Below are positions 16,045-24,867 of a stretch of 64,000 nt of DNA, one piece after another; position 1 is the stretch's first letter; every line of letters begins with the position of its first letter. The translations under genes and the position numbers were made by a program. Source of the DNA: UBA8296 sp031581145 (GTDB lineage: Bacteria; Bacteroidota; Rhodothermia; Balneolales; Balneolaceae); NCBI GenBank assembly GCA_031581145.1, contig JAVLBP010000002.1, positions 1 through 64,000 on the forward strand, given 5' to 3'. The notes under the pieces were generated by a model, which saw nothing but the letters and a program-made list of their open reading frames with translations, did not search any database and was not told the origin of the DNA.

Positions 16045-17508
16045 CCTTACGATAAAGAGCCGGTTTTTAACGGACTGTTTTATAATAGGCTGTTTATTAA
16101 CGGTCTGTTTTCTAAAGGCTCGCTAGTTAACGGCCCATTACTGCTCTTGAGTGTCTTGCTTTTTTTCACAGGGTGTAAGTCCTCGGAATATAAAGCGTAT
16201 GTCTATGATCCTGTTGGAGCTACACTAACCGAAGATAAGTCTTTGGATCCGTATCACCGACGGACAATCGCGTTTGCTGAGGACGGTGTGTGGTTCACAA
16301 ACGAGTTTTCGGGTGCGCGGTTGAATGATGTGATTCGGGTTGCACCCTACGAATACGAGCTTCTGATTGCCGCCGAAAATACCCCCATCAATAATAGTGC
16401 CTGGTATAGTTTTGTCGTCGGTCGAGGTGGTGTGCAGGGATTGGGTAGTGCGCCAGGTTTGGGTGGTGCGCGTGAAGCGGCCGCTCGTGAAGTGGCTGAT
16501 AGTCTAGACATAACACTCAGGTTAACGTATCAAGGTGGGGGGCACCGTTATCGCCCTCATATTTTGGAACGTGTGGAGTCGGGATCGGGCGCAACCGCGG
16601 GCGCCGGTACGCGTGCAAACGAGACTGCAACCTACATTGTTCGTCAAATAGACTCTGTCCAAACCAGTACTATTTTGCACCCCTCTACAAATAATCCTGG
16701 TTTAGAAATAAGGGTTTCGTTGTCACGTGATCCCGTGTTAATCACAGCCCAGCGTCTCGAGACTTCAACGGCGCTCCAAGACACCCTCCACGCCTGGCAA
16801 ACCGCCTACCCTTCCGTTCACCTTGACACCGCAGGAAGTTCCACAGAAGGGCGCCCCATCCCAGGCCTGACCATAAGCCAAAACCCCACTGTCAAACGAC
16901 CCACGCTTATGGTAATCGGCCGTCAACATCCACCCGAAGTGCCTGGATATGAGGTGATGCGATCGTTTCTACGCCGTTTTGCCGCAGATGACTCACTAGC
17001 CGACACATTTAGAGAGTCTTTTCATGTGGTTGCGCTGCCCATGGCCAATCCTGATGGGGTCGATCGAGGCCATTGGCGACACAATGCTCGAGGTGTGGAT
17101 CTAAACAGGGACTGGATCAAGTTTAACCAACAAGAAACCCAGGTGGCACAACGTTATTTTCAGGAGAAAGCCGCAACTCTTGGGCAGCCTGTATATGCCA
17201 TTGATTTTCACTCAACCCAAATTCATCTGATGTACCCGATTGATGAATCCATCCCCCTCGACGGTCCAGCGATCTCAGCACCCTGGTTTGAGCATTTGCT
17301 AGCACCTAGCACTGGATACCCTTTTGAGGTTGCCATCGAGCCCTTTGATACCTCCGGGCCTGTGGCAAAAAACTGGTTTTGGCGAGCTTTTGGCATTGAT
17401 GCACTTACCTACGAGGTCAGTGATCTATCCACGCCGGCTCAAAACGACAAAGCAGGCAAGATCGCAGCGGAATCTCTGATGGAAACACTTTTGGAGACCC
17501 TTGACTAA
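16024..17508 (+). CDS. M14 family zinc carboxypeptidase, lipoprotein
   Basis: Exported metallopeptidase that trims C-terminal residues from peptides or peptidoglycan-like substrates. The ATG at 16024 gives a 51-residue leader ending in a lipobox FFTGC; the leader is unusually long because a 30-base repeat (16063-16152) adds FNGLF/INGLF/VNGPL units. The catalytic domain shows the zinc motif HPPE, NPDGVDRGHW, the substrate-binding NARGVDLNRDW, the third zinc ligand in DFHST and the general base in ALTYEVSD. An N-terminal region of ~230 residues before the catalytic domain is beta-rich. An ATG at 15985 is also in frame but would overlap more of the divergent barrel gene. The copper genes follow on the same strand. 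Confidence 0.85.
   Translation: MIARLFHPYDKEPVFNGLFYNRLFINGLFSKGSLVNGPLLLLSVLLFFTGCKSSEYKAYVYDPVGATLTEDKSLDPYHRRTIAFAEDGVWFTNEFSGARLNDVIRVAPYEYELLIAAENTPINNSAWYSFVVGRGGVQGLGSAPGLGGAREAAAREVADSLDITLRLTYQGGGHRYRPHILERVESGSGATAGAGTRANETATYIVRQIDSVQTSTILHPSTNNPGLEIRVSLSRDPVLITAQRLETSTALQDTLHAWQTAYPSVHLDTAGSSTEGRPIPGLTISQNPTVKRPTLMVIGRQHPPEVPGYEVMRSFLRRFAADDSLADTFRESFHVVALPMANPDGVDRGHWRHNARGVDLNRDWIKFNQQETQVAQRYFQEKAATLGQPVYAIDFHSTQIHLMYPIDESIPLDGPAISAPWFEHLLAPSTGYPFEVAIEPFDTSGPVAKNWFWRAFGIDALTYEVSDLSTPAQNDKAGKIAAESLMETLLETLD
16063..16152. repeat. Tandem repeat, 30-base period, three units, in a signal peptide
   Basis: Units begin at 16063, 16093 and 16123, each with TTAACGG or TAACGG followed by a ctgtttt-like run (third diverged). 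They encode ten-residue units VFNGLF.., FINGLF.., LVNGPL.. inside the leader of the carboxypeptidase. Confidence 0.85.
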
Positions 17509-17513
17509 CGCAT

Positions 17514-17577
17514 AGAATTAACGCCCTGTGTAAACGCACCTGTTGAATGCACCAGAAGAACGAACAGAATTAACGCC
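17514..17577. repeat. 12-base direct repeat between the carboxypeptidase and SCO genes
   Basis: agaattaacgcc occurs exactly at 17514-17525 and 17566-17577, 52 bases apart, just past the carboxypeptidase stop and ahead of the SCO start at 17597. Confidence 0.8.
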
Positions 17578-17596
17578 ATCGACCACACCCAACACC

Positions 17597-18262
17597 ATGA
17601 AAACATCCTCGACCGCACCAATAACACTACCCCGGATAGTATCACAGACATTACCCCGACCTTTTTCTGGACTTTTGGCCATGCTCGCCGTTTTCATTTT
17701 CTCGAGTTGCGCCAGCGAGTCAACTGAATCATTTGATGACATGAGTGTAACGCTGACGGATCACCGCGGCCAAACCGTGACATTCCCTGATGATTATCTA
17801 GGCTCGCCTATGATTATTGGGTATATCTACACCAACTGTCCAGATATTTGCTCACTTATTACCGCGAATGTGAACCAAATTGAAGGGCTTGTGAGGGAAT
17901 CAAATCCAGACCTGACCGAGGAGTCCGCTTCGAATCAGCCTTCGTATATCCTCATGACGTTTGATCCTGAGCGCGATACGCCAGAGCAAATGGCCAAGTA
18001 TGCCGCTAGTTTTGATATGAGCGACGAGCCATTCCATTTTTTGACGGGGGATTCTATGGCCATTCAGACGGTCATGGAACGGATGCGCGTGCGCACCAGT
18101 GTAAGCTATGACACGGTAAATGCACGTGGAGAAAGGGTTTATTTCCTTAATCACTCTGATAAGGTTTATCTTTTGGACGATGATGCTTCTCTGGTGTATG
18201 AGTATGGCGGCAGCATGACATCACCCTCGATGATGGCCAACGACCTTTCCAACGAGCTATAA
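17597..18262 (+). CDS. SCO1/SenC family copper protein, lipoprotein
   Basis: Periplasmic copper chaperone or thiol-disulfide protein that helps build the CuA site of cytochrome oxidase. The ATG at 17597 is preferred to an in-frame ATG at 17543 because it places a normal lipoprotein signal before lipobox FSSC. The thioredoxin-like fold carries the copper-binding TNCPDICSL (CxxxC) and the conserved histidine in FLNHSDKVYLLD. Length (221 residues from this start) is usual. It is followed after 4 bases by a PCuAC gene, the standard partner that delivers copper for the same assembly. No oxidase genes are in the window. Confidence 0.92.
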   Translation: MKTSSTAPITLPRIVSQTLPRPFSGLLAMLAVFIFSSCASESTESFDDMSVTLTDHRGQTVTFPDDYLGSPMIIGYIYTNCPDICSLITANVNQIEGLVRESNPDLTEESASNQPSYILMTFDPERDTPEQMAKYAASFDMSDEPFHFLTGDSMAIQTVMERMRVRTSVSYDTVNARGERVYFLNHSDKVYLLDDDASLVYEYGGSMTSPSMMANDLSNEL

Positions 18263-18266
18263 CTTT

Positions 18267-18830
18267 ATGAATCCATTGAATAAAGCCTTCTTTACCCCCC
18301 TATTTGGTGTCCTATTATTAATGACTGCTTGTCAGCCAGGTGATTCTGAGGTGGCAGGTGATTCTGAGGTGGCAGGTGATACTACCATGGCTGGCGATTC
18401 AGAAATGGCCAGCTCGACCCCTGAGGTTCCCGATGAGGCTTCCGAAAATGCCAACACCATTATCGAAGGGGAGTTTGTGGTGGATGACGCCTGGGCTCGT
18501 GTGGGTATGGAAGGTGGAATGAGTGCAGCCTATTTTACCATAGCCAATGGGTTGGATCAGGACGATGTGCTTCTCGGCGCAATGTCATCTGTTGCTGAAG
18601 CCACAGAGGTTCACGAAACCTATGATGCTGGTGAGGGAATGATGGGGATGCGCGAGCGTGAGTCTTTGCCAGTTGCTGGCAATTCACTCACCGAGTTCAA
18701 GCAGGGTGGACTTCATGTGATGTTCTTGCGATTGACCGAGGAGTTAAGCGAAGGGGACGAGGTCCAATTCACCCTTAGCTTTGAAAACGCAGGAGATGTG
18801 ACCGTTACCGCCCCGGTTCGGATGCGCTAG
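18267..18830 (+). CDS. PCu(A)C-type copper chaperone, lipoprotein
   Basis: Binds Cu(I) in the periplasm and passes it to SCO or cytochrome oxidase. The leader ends in lipobox MTAC, then a four-unit 18-base tandem repeat (18342-18413) encodes a flexible acidic linker (SEVAGD repeats). The domain begins with VDDAWARVGMEGG and AAYFTIAN and holds the copper ligands of the H(M)X10MX21HXM pattern: VHETYDAGEGMMGMRE and GGLHVMFLRL. The protein ends at VTAPVRMR. It follows the SCO gene by 4 bases, confirming a copper pair. Confidence 0.92.
   Translation: MNPLNKAFFTPLFGVLLLMTACQPGDSEVAGDSEVAGDTTMAGDSEMASSTPEVPDEASENANTIIEGEFVVDDAWARVGMEGGMSAAYFTIANGLDQDDVLLGAMSSVAEATEVHETYDAGEGMMGMRERESLPVAGNSLTEFKQGGLHVMFLRLTEELSEGDEVQFTLSFENAGDVTVTAPVRMR
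18342..18413. repeat. Tandem repeat, 18-base period, four units, in coding sequence
   Basis: gattctgaggtggcaggt is repeated exactly at 18342-18359 and 18360-18377; two diverged units follow at 18378 and 18396. They lie right after the lipobox of the PCuAC protein. Confidence 0.95.
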
Positions 18831-18863
18831 GTTGGCTGGGTCATGCAGCTCAGCCAGTTCGTA

Positions 18864-18896
18864 CTGGTCAGACAGGTCATGCTGGTCAGACAGGTC
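18864..18896. repeat. 15-base direct repeat spanning the stop codon of the MFS gene
   Basis: ctggtcagacaggtc is found exactly at 18864-18878 and 18882-18896 (period 18). The second copy contains the stop of the minus-strand MFS gene (18886), and related fragments continue outward to about 18840. Confidence 0.88.
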
Positions 18897-20241
18897 CCCG
18901 AGACTGACCAGATTGACGAATCCCCCAGGCGACACCAACAGTTGACAAAAGAACCAGCGACGTTGCCACAAACGCCGATTCGGGAATCCATCCATAAAAA
19001 AGCCCACCCCATGTGGGTCCCAGCATTCGTCCGAGTCCTGAAAAGCCTTGGGCGGTTCCCATGATTTCTCCGACTTGATCGGCACGGGCTTGTTTGGAAA
19101 TCAGGCTTGTGATCATCGGTGTATTGAGGCTTTTGCCAAGGGCCAGCAATCCAAGGGCTAGGGTTAATTGTGGTAATGTGGCACTCCACGCAATCGCTGC
19201 TAGGCCTGTGACCATGAGTACATTCCCCACCAAAAACAGAGTTTCCTCTCGAATTCGCTTGGTTAAGGGTCGAATTAGCCCCCCTTGGACAACCACAGCG
19301 ATCATTCCGATGTAGAAAAACTGAATTCCCACCTCTTGAGGCGCTAGGCCAAGTTTGGCTTCTGCAAGAAGGGGAAATGCTGCGTAAAGACTCGCCTCTC
19401 CAAAGGACAACAATAGATAAGTAATGAGTAATGGAATTAGAAAGCCCCCTGTTTGTCGCTGTTGATCCACAAGTTGACGCCAAAATCGAGGAGAAAATAC
19501 GCTCGGCCTTGCCCGCATAGGGGAATCGGTGTGGGAATCCACGTGGGAATCCACATGGGAATCCATAGAGGAATCATTCTCTGTAGCCACTTCCCGCGTA
19601 GCCGTTTTGATCGGTGCAGTTTCTGGGAGTGCCAACACCACCCACACAAAACTGATGGCTGACATTATGGCGGCAACAATCCCAGGCAAGCCAAAGGGGG
19701 TGGAGACCAGCTCGGGCAAAACGCTATCTGGCGCCCACTGTGTAGCGAACTGGGAGGCCCATTCCAGCACGCCTGGGCTCGCCAATCCAGAAGCCATCGC
19801 AGGGCCTAGCACAAATCCAATCCCAAAAGCTGCACCAATGAGCCCCATCCCTGCAGCGCGCTGATCAGCAGGAGTCGAGTCCGAAATCGCAGCTTGAGCG
19901 GTAGAGATGTTGCCACCCATAATGCCGGCAAGAATCCGTGAGGCAAAGAGCATCGCCAGCGATGTAGAAAAGGCAAACAAAACGTAGGCAAGGACGGCGC
20001 CAAAGGTGCTCATCATCATAATGGGGCGTCGCCCAACACGATCGGACAAACGACCCCAAAGGGGTGAGAAAATGAGCTGCATCAACGAAAACACACTAAA
20101 CAAGGCCCCCGTGACCCAGGGCGAGGCCTCAAATTCCTGCGCAAAGAAGGGTAATAATGGCAATACAATTCCAAAACCCATTAAATCGATGACCACCACC
20201 AAGAAAATGGCGCCAAGAGTACGTTTAGATGACTTTGCCAT
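18886..20241 (-). CDS. MFS transporter, TetA/TCR-like drug exporter
   Basis: A 451-residue inner-membrane carrier with about twelve helices. It has the MFS motif A segment GRLSDRVGRRP between helices 2 and 3, the start FLVVVIDLMGFGIVLPLLPFF that is usual in the Tet/TCR group, and RILAGIMGGNISTAQAAISD. The central cytoplasmic loop contains a 12-base-period repeat (DSHVDSHVDSH) of no clear role. The substrate is unknown; tetracycline-like drugs or metabolites are possible. The gene is convergent with the PCuAC gene and divergent from the SDR gene across 65 bases. Confidence 0.88.
   Translation of the reverse strand: MAKSSKRTLGAIFLVVVIDLMGFGIVLPLLPFFAQEFEASPWVTGALFSVFSLMQLIFSPLWGRLSDRVGRRPIMMMSTFGAVLAYVLFAFSTSLAMLFASRILAGIMGGNISTAQAAISDSTPADQRAAGMGLIGAAFGIGFVLGPAMASGLASPGVLEWASQFATQWAPDSVLPELVSTPFGLPGIVAAIMSAISFVWVVLALPETAPIKTATREVATENDSSMDSHVDSHVDSHTDSPMRARPSVFSPRFWRQLVDQQRQTGGFLIPLLITYLLLSFGEASLYAAFPLLAEAKLGLAPQEVGIQFFYIGMIAVVVQGGLIRPLTKRIREETLFLVGNVLMVTGLAAIAWSATLPQLTLALGLLALGKSLNTPMITSLISKQARADQVGEIMGTAQGFSGLGRMLGPTWGGLFYGWIPESAFVATSLVLLSTVGVAWGIRQSGQSRGPV
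19519..19578. repeat. Tandem repeat, 12-base period, five units, in coding sequence
   Basis: Units begin at 19519, 19531, 19543, 19555 and 19567; the second and third are identical (gtgggaatccac). They encode DSHV-type repeats in the central loop of the MFS carrier. Confidence 0.9.
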
Positions 20242-20306
20242 GCTTTAAAATACCATGTTTCGCGAGCATGTTTGACAACGGATCGCGATAGAGGTAATAT
20301 CGATCC

Positions 20307-21101
20307 ATGACAAAGCCCGCATCCCCTACTGTTTGGGTCATCGGCGCTTCCTCTGGAATTGGGAAGGCGGTTGCATTAGCCTATGCCAAAAAAGGGGCCT
20401 CCTTGGTGTTGTCTGCTAGACGAGTCGCCGACCTTGAGCAAACCCAAAAGGAGTGCCAAGCCTTCACGGATCACGTGTGGATCGAGCCCTTGGATTTGGC
20501 CGATACCTCGAGTCACCAAGGCGTGGCGGATCGAGTAAAAACCCATCTTGGTCATCTCGATGTCTTATTTCATAGTGGTGGCATTACCAGTAGAACCGAG
20601 GCGTCAGAAGCGGCGATGGATGTGGAGCGACGGATGATGGAGGTGAATTATTTTGGGGTGATCTCCGTGACGAAGGTGGCTATGCCCATGCTGGAGGAGG
20701 CTAAAGGCCATGTTGTGGTGATCACATCGGTCGCAGGCAAGCTGGGTACACAGTTTCGCAGTGCATATGCGGCCAGCAAGCACGCTCTTCATGGATGGTT
20801 CGATTCGTTACGCCTCGAAGTAGAACCCAAAGGCATGCATGTCACGTTGGTCTGCCCAGGCTATATCGCCACGCCCCTCACACTCCACGCTCTTACAAAT
20901 GATGGGTCTGCACTAGGCGAGATGAGTGAAAAACAAACCAAGGGGATGCCAGCAGATGTGTTTGCATCCAAATTATTGGCAAAATTACCAGCCAAGCCTC
21001 ATGAAGTGATTATCGGTGGTGCTGAAGTGATGAGTATTCGCCTCAAGCGGTGGGCACCCAAGCTCCTGCACGCGATCCTAAAGCGGTCCAAGGTGACGTA
21101 G
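20307..21101 (+). CDS. SDR family oxidoreductase
   Basis: NAD(P)-dependent short-chain dehydrogenase, soluble, of the DHRS7/YqjQ-like branch. Residues 10-20 hold the Rossmann motif GASSGIGKA. The catalytic set is ITSVAGKLG (Ser), then SAYAASKHAL (Tyr and Lys), followed by CPGYIATP. The usual NNAG after strand 4 is replaced by HSGG. Length (264) is normal and the substrate is unknown. It is transcribed away from the MFS gene. Confidence 0.92.
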   Translation: MTKPASPTVWVIGASSGIGKAVALAYAKKGASLVLSARRVADLEQTQKECQAFTDHVWIEPLDLADTSSHQGVADRVKTHLGHLDVLFHSGGITSRTEASEAAMDVERRMMEVNYFGVISVTKVAMPMLEEAKGHVVVITSVAGKLGTQFRSAYAASKHALHGWFDSLRLEVEPKGMHVTLVCPGYIATPLTLHALTNDGSALGEMSEKQTKGMPADVFASKLLAKLPAKPHEVIIGGAEVMSIRLKRWAPKLLHAILKRSKVT

Positions 21102-21249
21102 CATAGTGGCATAGGTTATAGCTCATCTGGCACCTTACATGGCACCATAGCTGGTGACATAAATGTTGACGTAAAGCGTGTTGTGATTTCGGTTGTGGGT
21201 CGTACTTTTCTACCAAGTGAACCGCTCATTTCACGATCCGCTCAACACC

Positions 21250-22134
21250 ATGATTTACACGACCCAAGATCCTTCACTCGATCTTCAAGCCTTTCCAGCC
21301 CTTCCGCCTGCAAACACTGTTTTGATGGTGCGGCCGACCTATTTTGATGTAGAATATGTGATTAACCCTCATATGGAGGGGCAAATCGGGAATGTTGATC
21401 AATCGCTGGCGATGAATCAATGGCAGGCGATGCATGATACTCTGGTGAGCTTGGGGCTTCAAGTTGAGGTGCTAGATGGGGTTGAAGGGCTCCCCGATAT
21501 GGTGTTTTGTGCCAATCAATCCCTGCCTTATCTGAATCAAGACGGGGAACCCCATGCGGTCATGAGCCAAATGCATAGCCACCACCGTACGGAAGAGGTG
21601 AATCACATTGCACAGTGGCATGAAGCACGGGGTGTGGCCACGGTTGCACTGCCCCAGGATGGAGATTTTGAAGGCATGGGGGACGCCCTTTGGCATCCGG
21701 GTCGTCGCTTGCTTTGGGGTGGGTATGGCTATCGGACCGATCTATCGATGTATGAGGCAATTTCTTCGCTGGTAGAGGCCCCTGTGATCGCTCTTGAGCT
21801 TATTGACCCCTCCTTTTACCATTTGGACACCTGTTTTTGTCTACTGAATGAGACCACGGTGATGATCTACACAGAGGCTTTCACCGAGGATGGACGTGAG
21901 CTCATTCACGCTGTATTTGACCAGGTCCTCGAGATCGGGCAAGAAGATGCGATGGATCGGTTTGCGTTGAATGCGTTTTGCCCGAATGGACGAGATGTGT
22001 TGCTACAAAAGGGCTCAAAGGACACGATGGAGGCGCTTCACGACGCCGGGTTTGTGACGCATGAGCTAGACACATCGGAGTTTATAAAGAGCGGAGGTTC
22101 TGTATTTTGTATGAAACTTCAAACGTGGGCGTGA
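21250..22134 (+). CDS. Amidinotransferase-fold hydrolase (dimethylarginine dimethylaminohydrolase/arginine deiminase-like)
   Basis: Guanidino-group modifying enzyme. The ATG at 21250 is chosen because the in-frame TTG at 21193 adds residues with no family similarity. Seen: VLMVRPTYFDVEYVINPHM near the start, GLPDMVFCANQS, DGDFEGMGDALW, the conserved HLDTCFCLL and the C-terminal nucleophile in SGGSVFCMKL. These match DDAH and related citrulline- or ornithine-forming enzymes of about 300 residues. The precise substrate (methylarginine, arginine or a related compound) is not decided by the sequence. The penicillin acylase gene follows closely on the same strand. Confidence 0.85.
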   Translation: MIYTTQDPSLDLQAFPALPPANTVLMVRPTYFDVEYVINPHMEGQIGNVDQSLAMNQWQAMHDTLVSLGLQVEVLDGVEGLPDMVFCANQSLPYLNQDGEPHAVMSQMHSHHRTEEVNHIAQWHEARGVATVALPQDGDFEGMGDALWHPGRRLLWGGYGYRTDLSMYEAISSLVEAPVIALELIDPSFYHLDTCFCLLNETTVMIYTEAFTEDGRELIHAVFDQVLEIGQEDAMDRFALNAFCPNGRDVLLQKGSKDTMEALHDAGFVTHELDTSEFIKSGGSVFCMKLQTWA

Positions 22135-22154
22135 CGCGCTCTTGATTGGACTGG

Positions 22155-22188
22155 TATAATCCGAACACTGATATGATCCGAACACTGG
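22155..22188. repeat. 17-base tandem duplication over the acylase start codon
   Basis: tataatccgaacactga (22155-22171) is followed at once by tatgatccgaacactgg (22172-22188). The two differ at two positions, one of which turns ATA into the ATG at 22173 that I take as the start of the acylase gene. Confidence 0.92.
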
Positions 22189-24665
22189 CTTCCCTCCTTT
22201 TGTTGATTGCCTTGGCGGTGATTCTTGCCAGGCCTTGGGGTCAAATCCCCGCGCTTGCGCCTATTATGCATCCTGTCACGGGGGTGTTGGCTAATGCAGA
22301 TCGTGTGAATCCTCCTGATGAACTCACCTACACGCTAGACGGCTTGCAGGATACGGTCCAAGTTTGGATGAATGAGCGAGGCGTGCCACATGTATTCGCA
22401 AAAAATGACCCTGATCTATATCTCGCTCAAGGGTTTGTAACCGCACGGGATCGTCTGTTTCAGTTGGAGCTTCAGACCAAAGCCGCGAATGGAACCCTCC
22501 ATGAATGGCTTGGCGAGGATGTCTTAGCCTATGATCGAACAACGCGTCGAATCGGAATGACCTATGGGGCAGAGCAAACCCATGGAGAGGTTGTAGGTTC
22601 TGAGATGGAACCCTTACTTCAAGCCTATTCGGATGGCATTAACGAATGGATTGCTCAGCTCCGCCCCTCGGATTATCCGTTGGAATACAAATTGTTAGGC
22701 GTTGAGCCTGGTCCTTGGGAGCCGATTCATGTGAGCAATTTCCTGATGGCGATGACGCGGACCCTTGCTGGGGGGAGTAACGATTTGACCGCGACCAACA
22801 CGATGGCTCACTTTGGGGCTGATTTTGTGGAGGATTATGTATGGGGAGAGAGTCGGTGGGGAGAGCCATTTATTACACCAGAACGAACGTGGACGTTTGA
22901 TCCCATCCGTCGAGAAGCGCCAGAAAGCCTCTTCACGCCAGATTGGGTGCAAGAGATTGAGCCTTACCAACCGGTGCCTGGCATTGGGTCCAACAATTGG
23001 GCTTTAAGTGGAGAAAAAACAGCGAGTGGCCATGCGATGCTTGCCGGTGACCCCCATTTGAATCTCACCCTTCCCTCCATTTGGTATGAAATGCAGCTCT
23101 CTGCGCCAGGTGTGAATCGTTATGGCGTCACCTTTCCAGGTGCGCCTAATGTGATTATGGGATTTAGTGAGGCAACAGCGTGGATGAACACCAACACAGG
23201 GGCAGATGTGCAGGATTGGTATGTGATCACTTACAAAGACTCGACGCGTCAGCAATACCTTTATGAGGGTGAATGGCGGGAGGTCGAGACGAGATTGGAG
23301 CGCTATGAGTGGAAGGATGGGCGTCAGACAAAAACCCTTGTCGACACGGTGCGGTACACACATCATGGACCGGTGGTCTATGATCGGCAATTCAAGGGAA
23401 CCGGGGACTCACGCGCTGCGTATGAAGGACTTGCCATGCGTTGGATTGGCCATTATCCATCGAATGAAGGGTTGGTGTATCATCGTTTGAATCGAGCAAC
23501 AACGGTGGAGGAATCGATTGATGCGTTGTCCACATTTAAAGCACCTGGACAAAATTATGCCGTGATCGATTCAACAGGGGATATTGCCATGATTGTCGCG
23601 GGGAAATTGCCCGTCCGTTGGTCAGGACAAGGATTTACGCTGAGCGATGGCACTTCGGCGGCCTATGAATGGGACCAGTGGATCCCCTACGAACACATGC
23701 CGCTGGAGGTGAACCCCGAGCGAGGCTATGTCGCTTCTGCAAATCAATGGGTGGTTGATGAGGCGTACCCTTATGACATCGGCAATCGATTTGCGGCGTT
23801 TGAACGGGGGGCGCGGCTCGATGATGTACTGGGCGAGGCGTCTGAATGGACACTTCAGGATATGATGGAGTTACAGCTAGACAATGCCAATTATTTGGCT
23901 GAGGTCGCGATGCCAACGGTGTTGGACATGCTTGAGGCTCAACGTTCGCAGTTATCCGATCTAGAGGCCAAAGCCTTGGACGTATGGCTAGAGTGGTCTC
24001 TACAAAATGATGCTCAAGAGATGGGACCGAGTCTTTGGAGTCGATTCTGGCCAGCCTTTCGGGCAGCTGTGTGGGATGATGAGTATAATGCGGTGGATGC
24101 GCCCATGTTGAAGCCTACCCGAGATTTAACAGCGGAGCTCCTTGTGGACCATCCTGGATCTAGTTTCTTTGACGATGTGGCTACGGATGACCGTGTCGAG
24201 TCGTCGACTGATCAAGTCCTGCGTGCATTTCAGGAAGCCGTGGCGACGCTAGAGGAAGAGGCCTTGGAGGCAGCGATGCCTGCAATAGCGCCTGATGATC
24301 CTAAAACGTGGCTTTGGGCACATTTTGGGGATGTTCATGTACCTCATTTGGCACAAATTGACGCTCTAGGGCGATTCAATCTTGGCTCGAGTGGGGGTGA
24401 TGAATCGGTCAACGCCGTCGACGAGGATAATGGGCCTTCCTGGAGAATGGTTGTGGAATTATCGCCTGAGGGTCCAAAAGCGCATGGTGTCTTTCCAGGT
24501 GGCCCTTCAGGCAATCCAGGCAGTGCGTTGTACGATTCCGACGTCGATCGCTGGGCCGAAGGTGGGTATCACAAATTGGAGTTGTTGCAAGGTCCACCAT
24601 CTGCAGAACGGGTTGCTGAGGAGGGATGGCGAGTGCTTCATTTACACCCCGCGTCTGTTGATTAA
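22173..24665 (+). CDS. Penicillin acylase family Ntn-hydrolase
   Basis: Exported amidase that is made as a precursor and self-cleaves into two chains. The ATG at 22173 gives a normal signal/anchor (hydrophobic ~2-22). The alpha chain includes WMNERGVPHVFAKN, LYLAQGFVTARDRLFQLEL, all typical of the family. The new N-terminus after cleavage is the serine of GIGSNNWALS (Ser273 from this start), followed by AGDPHLNLTLPSIWYEMQL and the oxyanion asparagine region near the C-terminus. Length (830) is normal. Substrates may be acyl-homoserine lactones, acylated amino acids or beta-lactams. It is placed between a DDAH-like enzyme and a quinone detoxification pair. Confidence 0.93.
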   Translation: MIRTLASLLLLIALAVILARPWGQIPALAPIMHPVTGVLANADRVNPPDELTYTLDGLQDTVQVWMNERGVPHVFAKNDPDLYLAQGFVTARDRLFQLELQTKAANGTLHEWLGEDVLAYDRTTRRIGMTYGAEQTHGEVVGSEMEPLLQAYSDGINEWIAQLRPSDYPLEYKLLGVEPGPWEPIHVSNFLMAMTRTLAGGSNDLTATNTMAHFGADFVEDYVWGESRWGEPFITPERTWTFDPIRREAPESLFTPDWVQEIEPYQPVPGIGSNNWALSGEKTASGHAMLAGDPHLNLTLPSIWYEMQLSAPGVNRYGVTFPGAPNVIMGFSEATAWMNTNTGADVQDWYVITYKDSTRQQYLYEGEWREVETRLERYEWKDGRQTKTLVDTVRYTHHGPVVYDRQFKGTGDSRAAYEGLAMRWIGHYPSNEGLVYHRLNRATTVEESIDALSTFKAPGQNYAVIDSTGDIAMIVAGKLPVRWSGQGFTLSDGTSAAYEWDQWIPYEHMPLEVNPERGYVASANQWVVDEAYPYDIGNRFAAFERGARLDDVLGEASEWTLQDMMELQLDNANYLAEVAMPTVLDMLEAQRSQLSDLEAKALDVWLEWSLQNDAQEMGPSLWSRFWPAFRAAVWDDEYNAVDAPMLKPTRDLTAELLVDHPGSSFFDDVATDDRVESSTDQVLRAFQEAVATLEEEALEAAMPAIAPDDPKTWLWAHFGDVHVPHLAQIDALGRFNLGSSGGDESVNAVDEDNGPSWRMVVELSPEGPKAHGVFPGGPSGNPGSALYDSDVDRWAEGGYHKLELLQGPPSAERVAEEGWRVLHLHPASVD

Positions 24666-24867
24666 AGTACTGTGGAGTAGAACGCTCAGCGGGCATAAAA
24701 GCGAGCAGGGCTAGATCGACCAAATAGCTGAACGGATTTGAATGGGCTAGTGTTTGGTGTGGCGTGTGTCAGAAATAGTGAAGGAAATCGTGCAGGCATG
24801 ACTAGACATGTTCAAACTGCACATTCTGTAACTCTGCACATGCTGCATCCTTTCAATAGTGACAACC

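Noticed and set aside
18827..19483. A 218-residue frame inside the MFS gene on the same strand
   Set aside because: Cys/Ser/Arg-rich with no domain and fully nested in a well-supported transporter gene.
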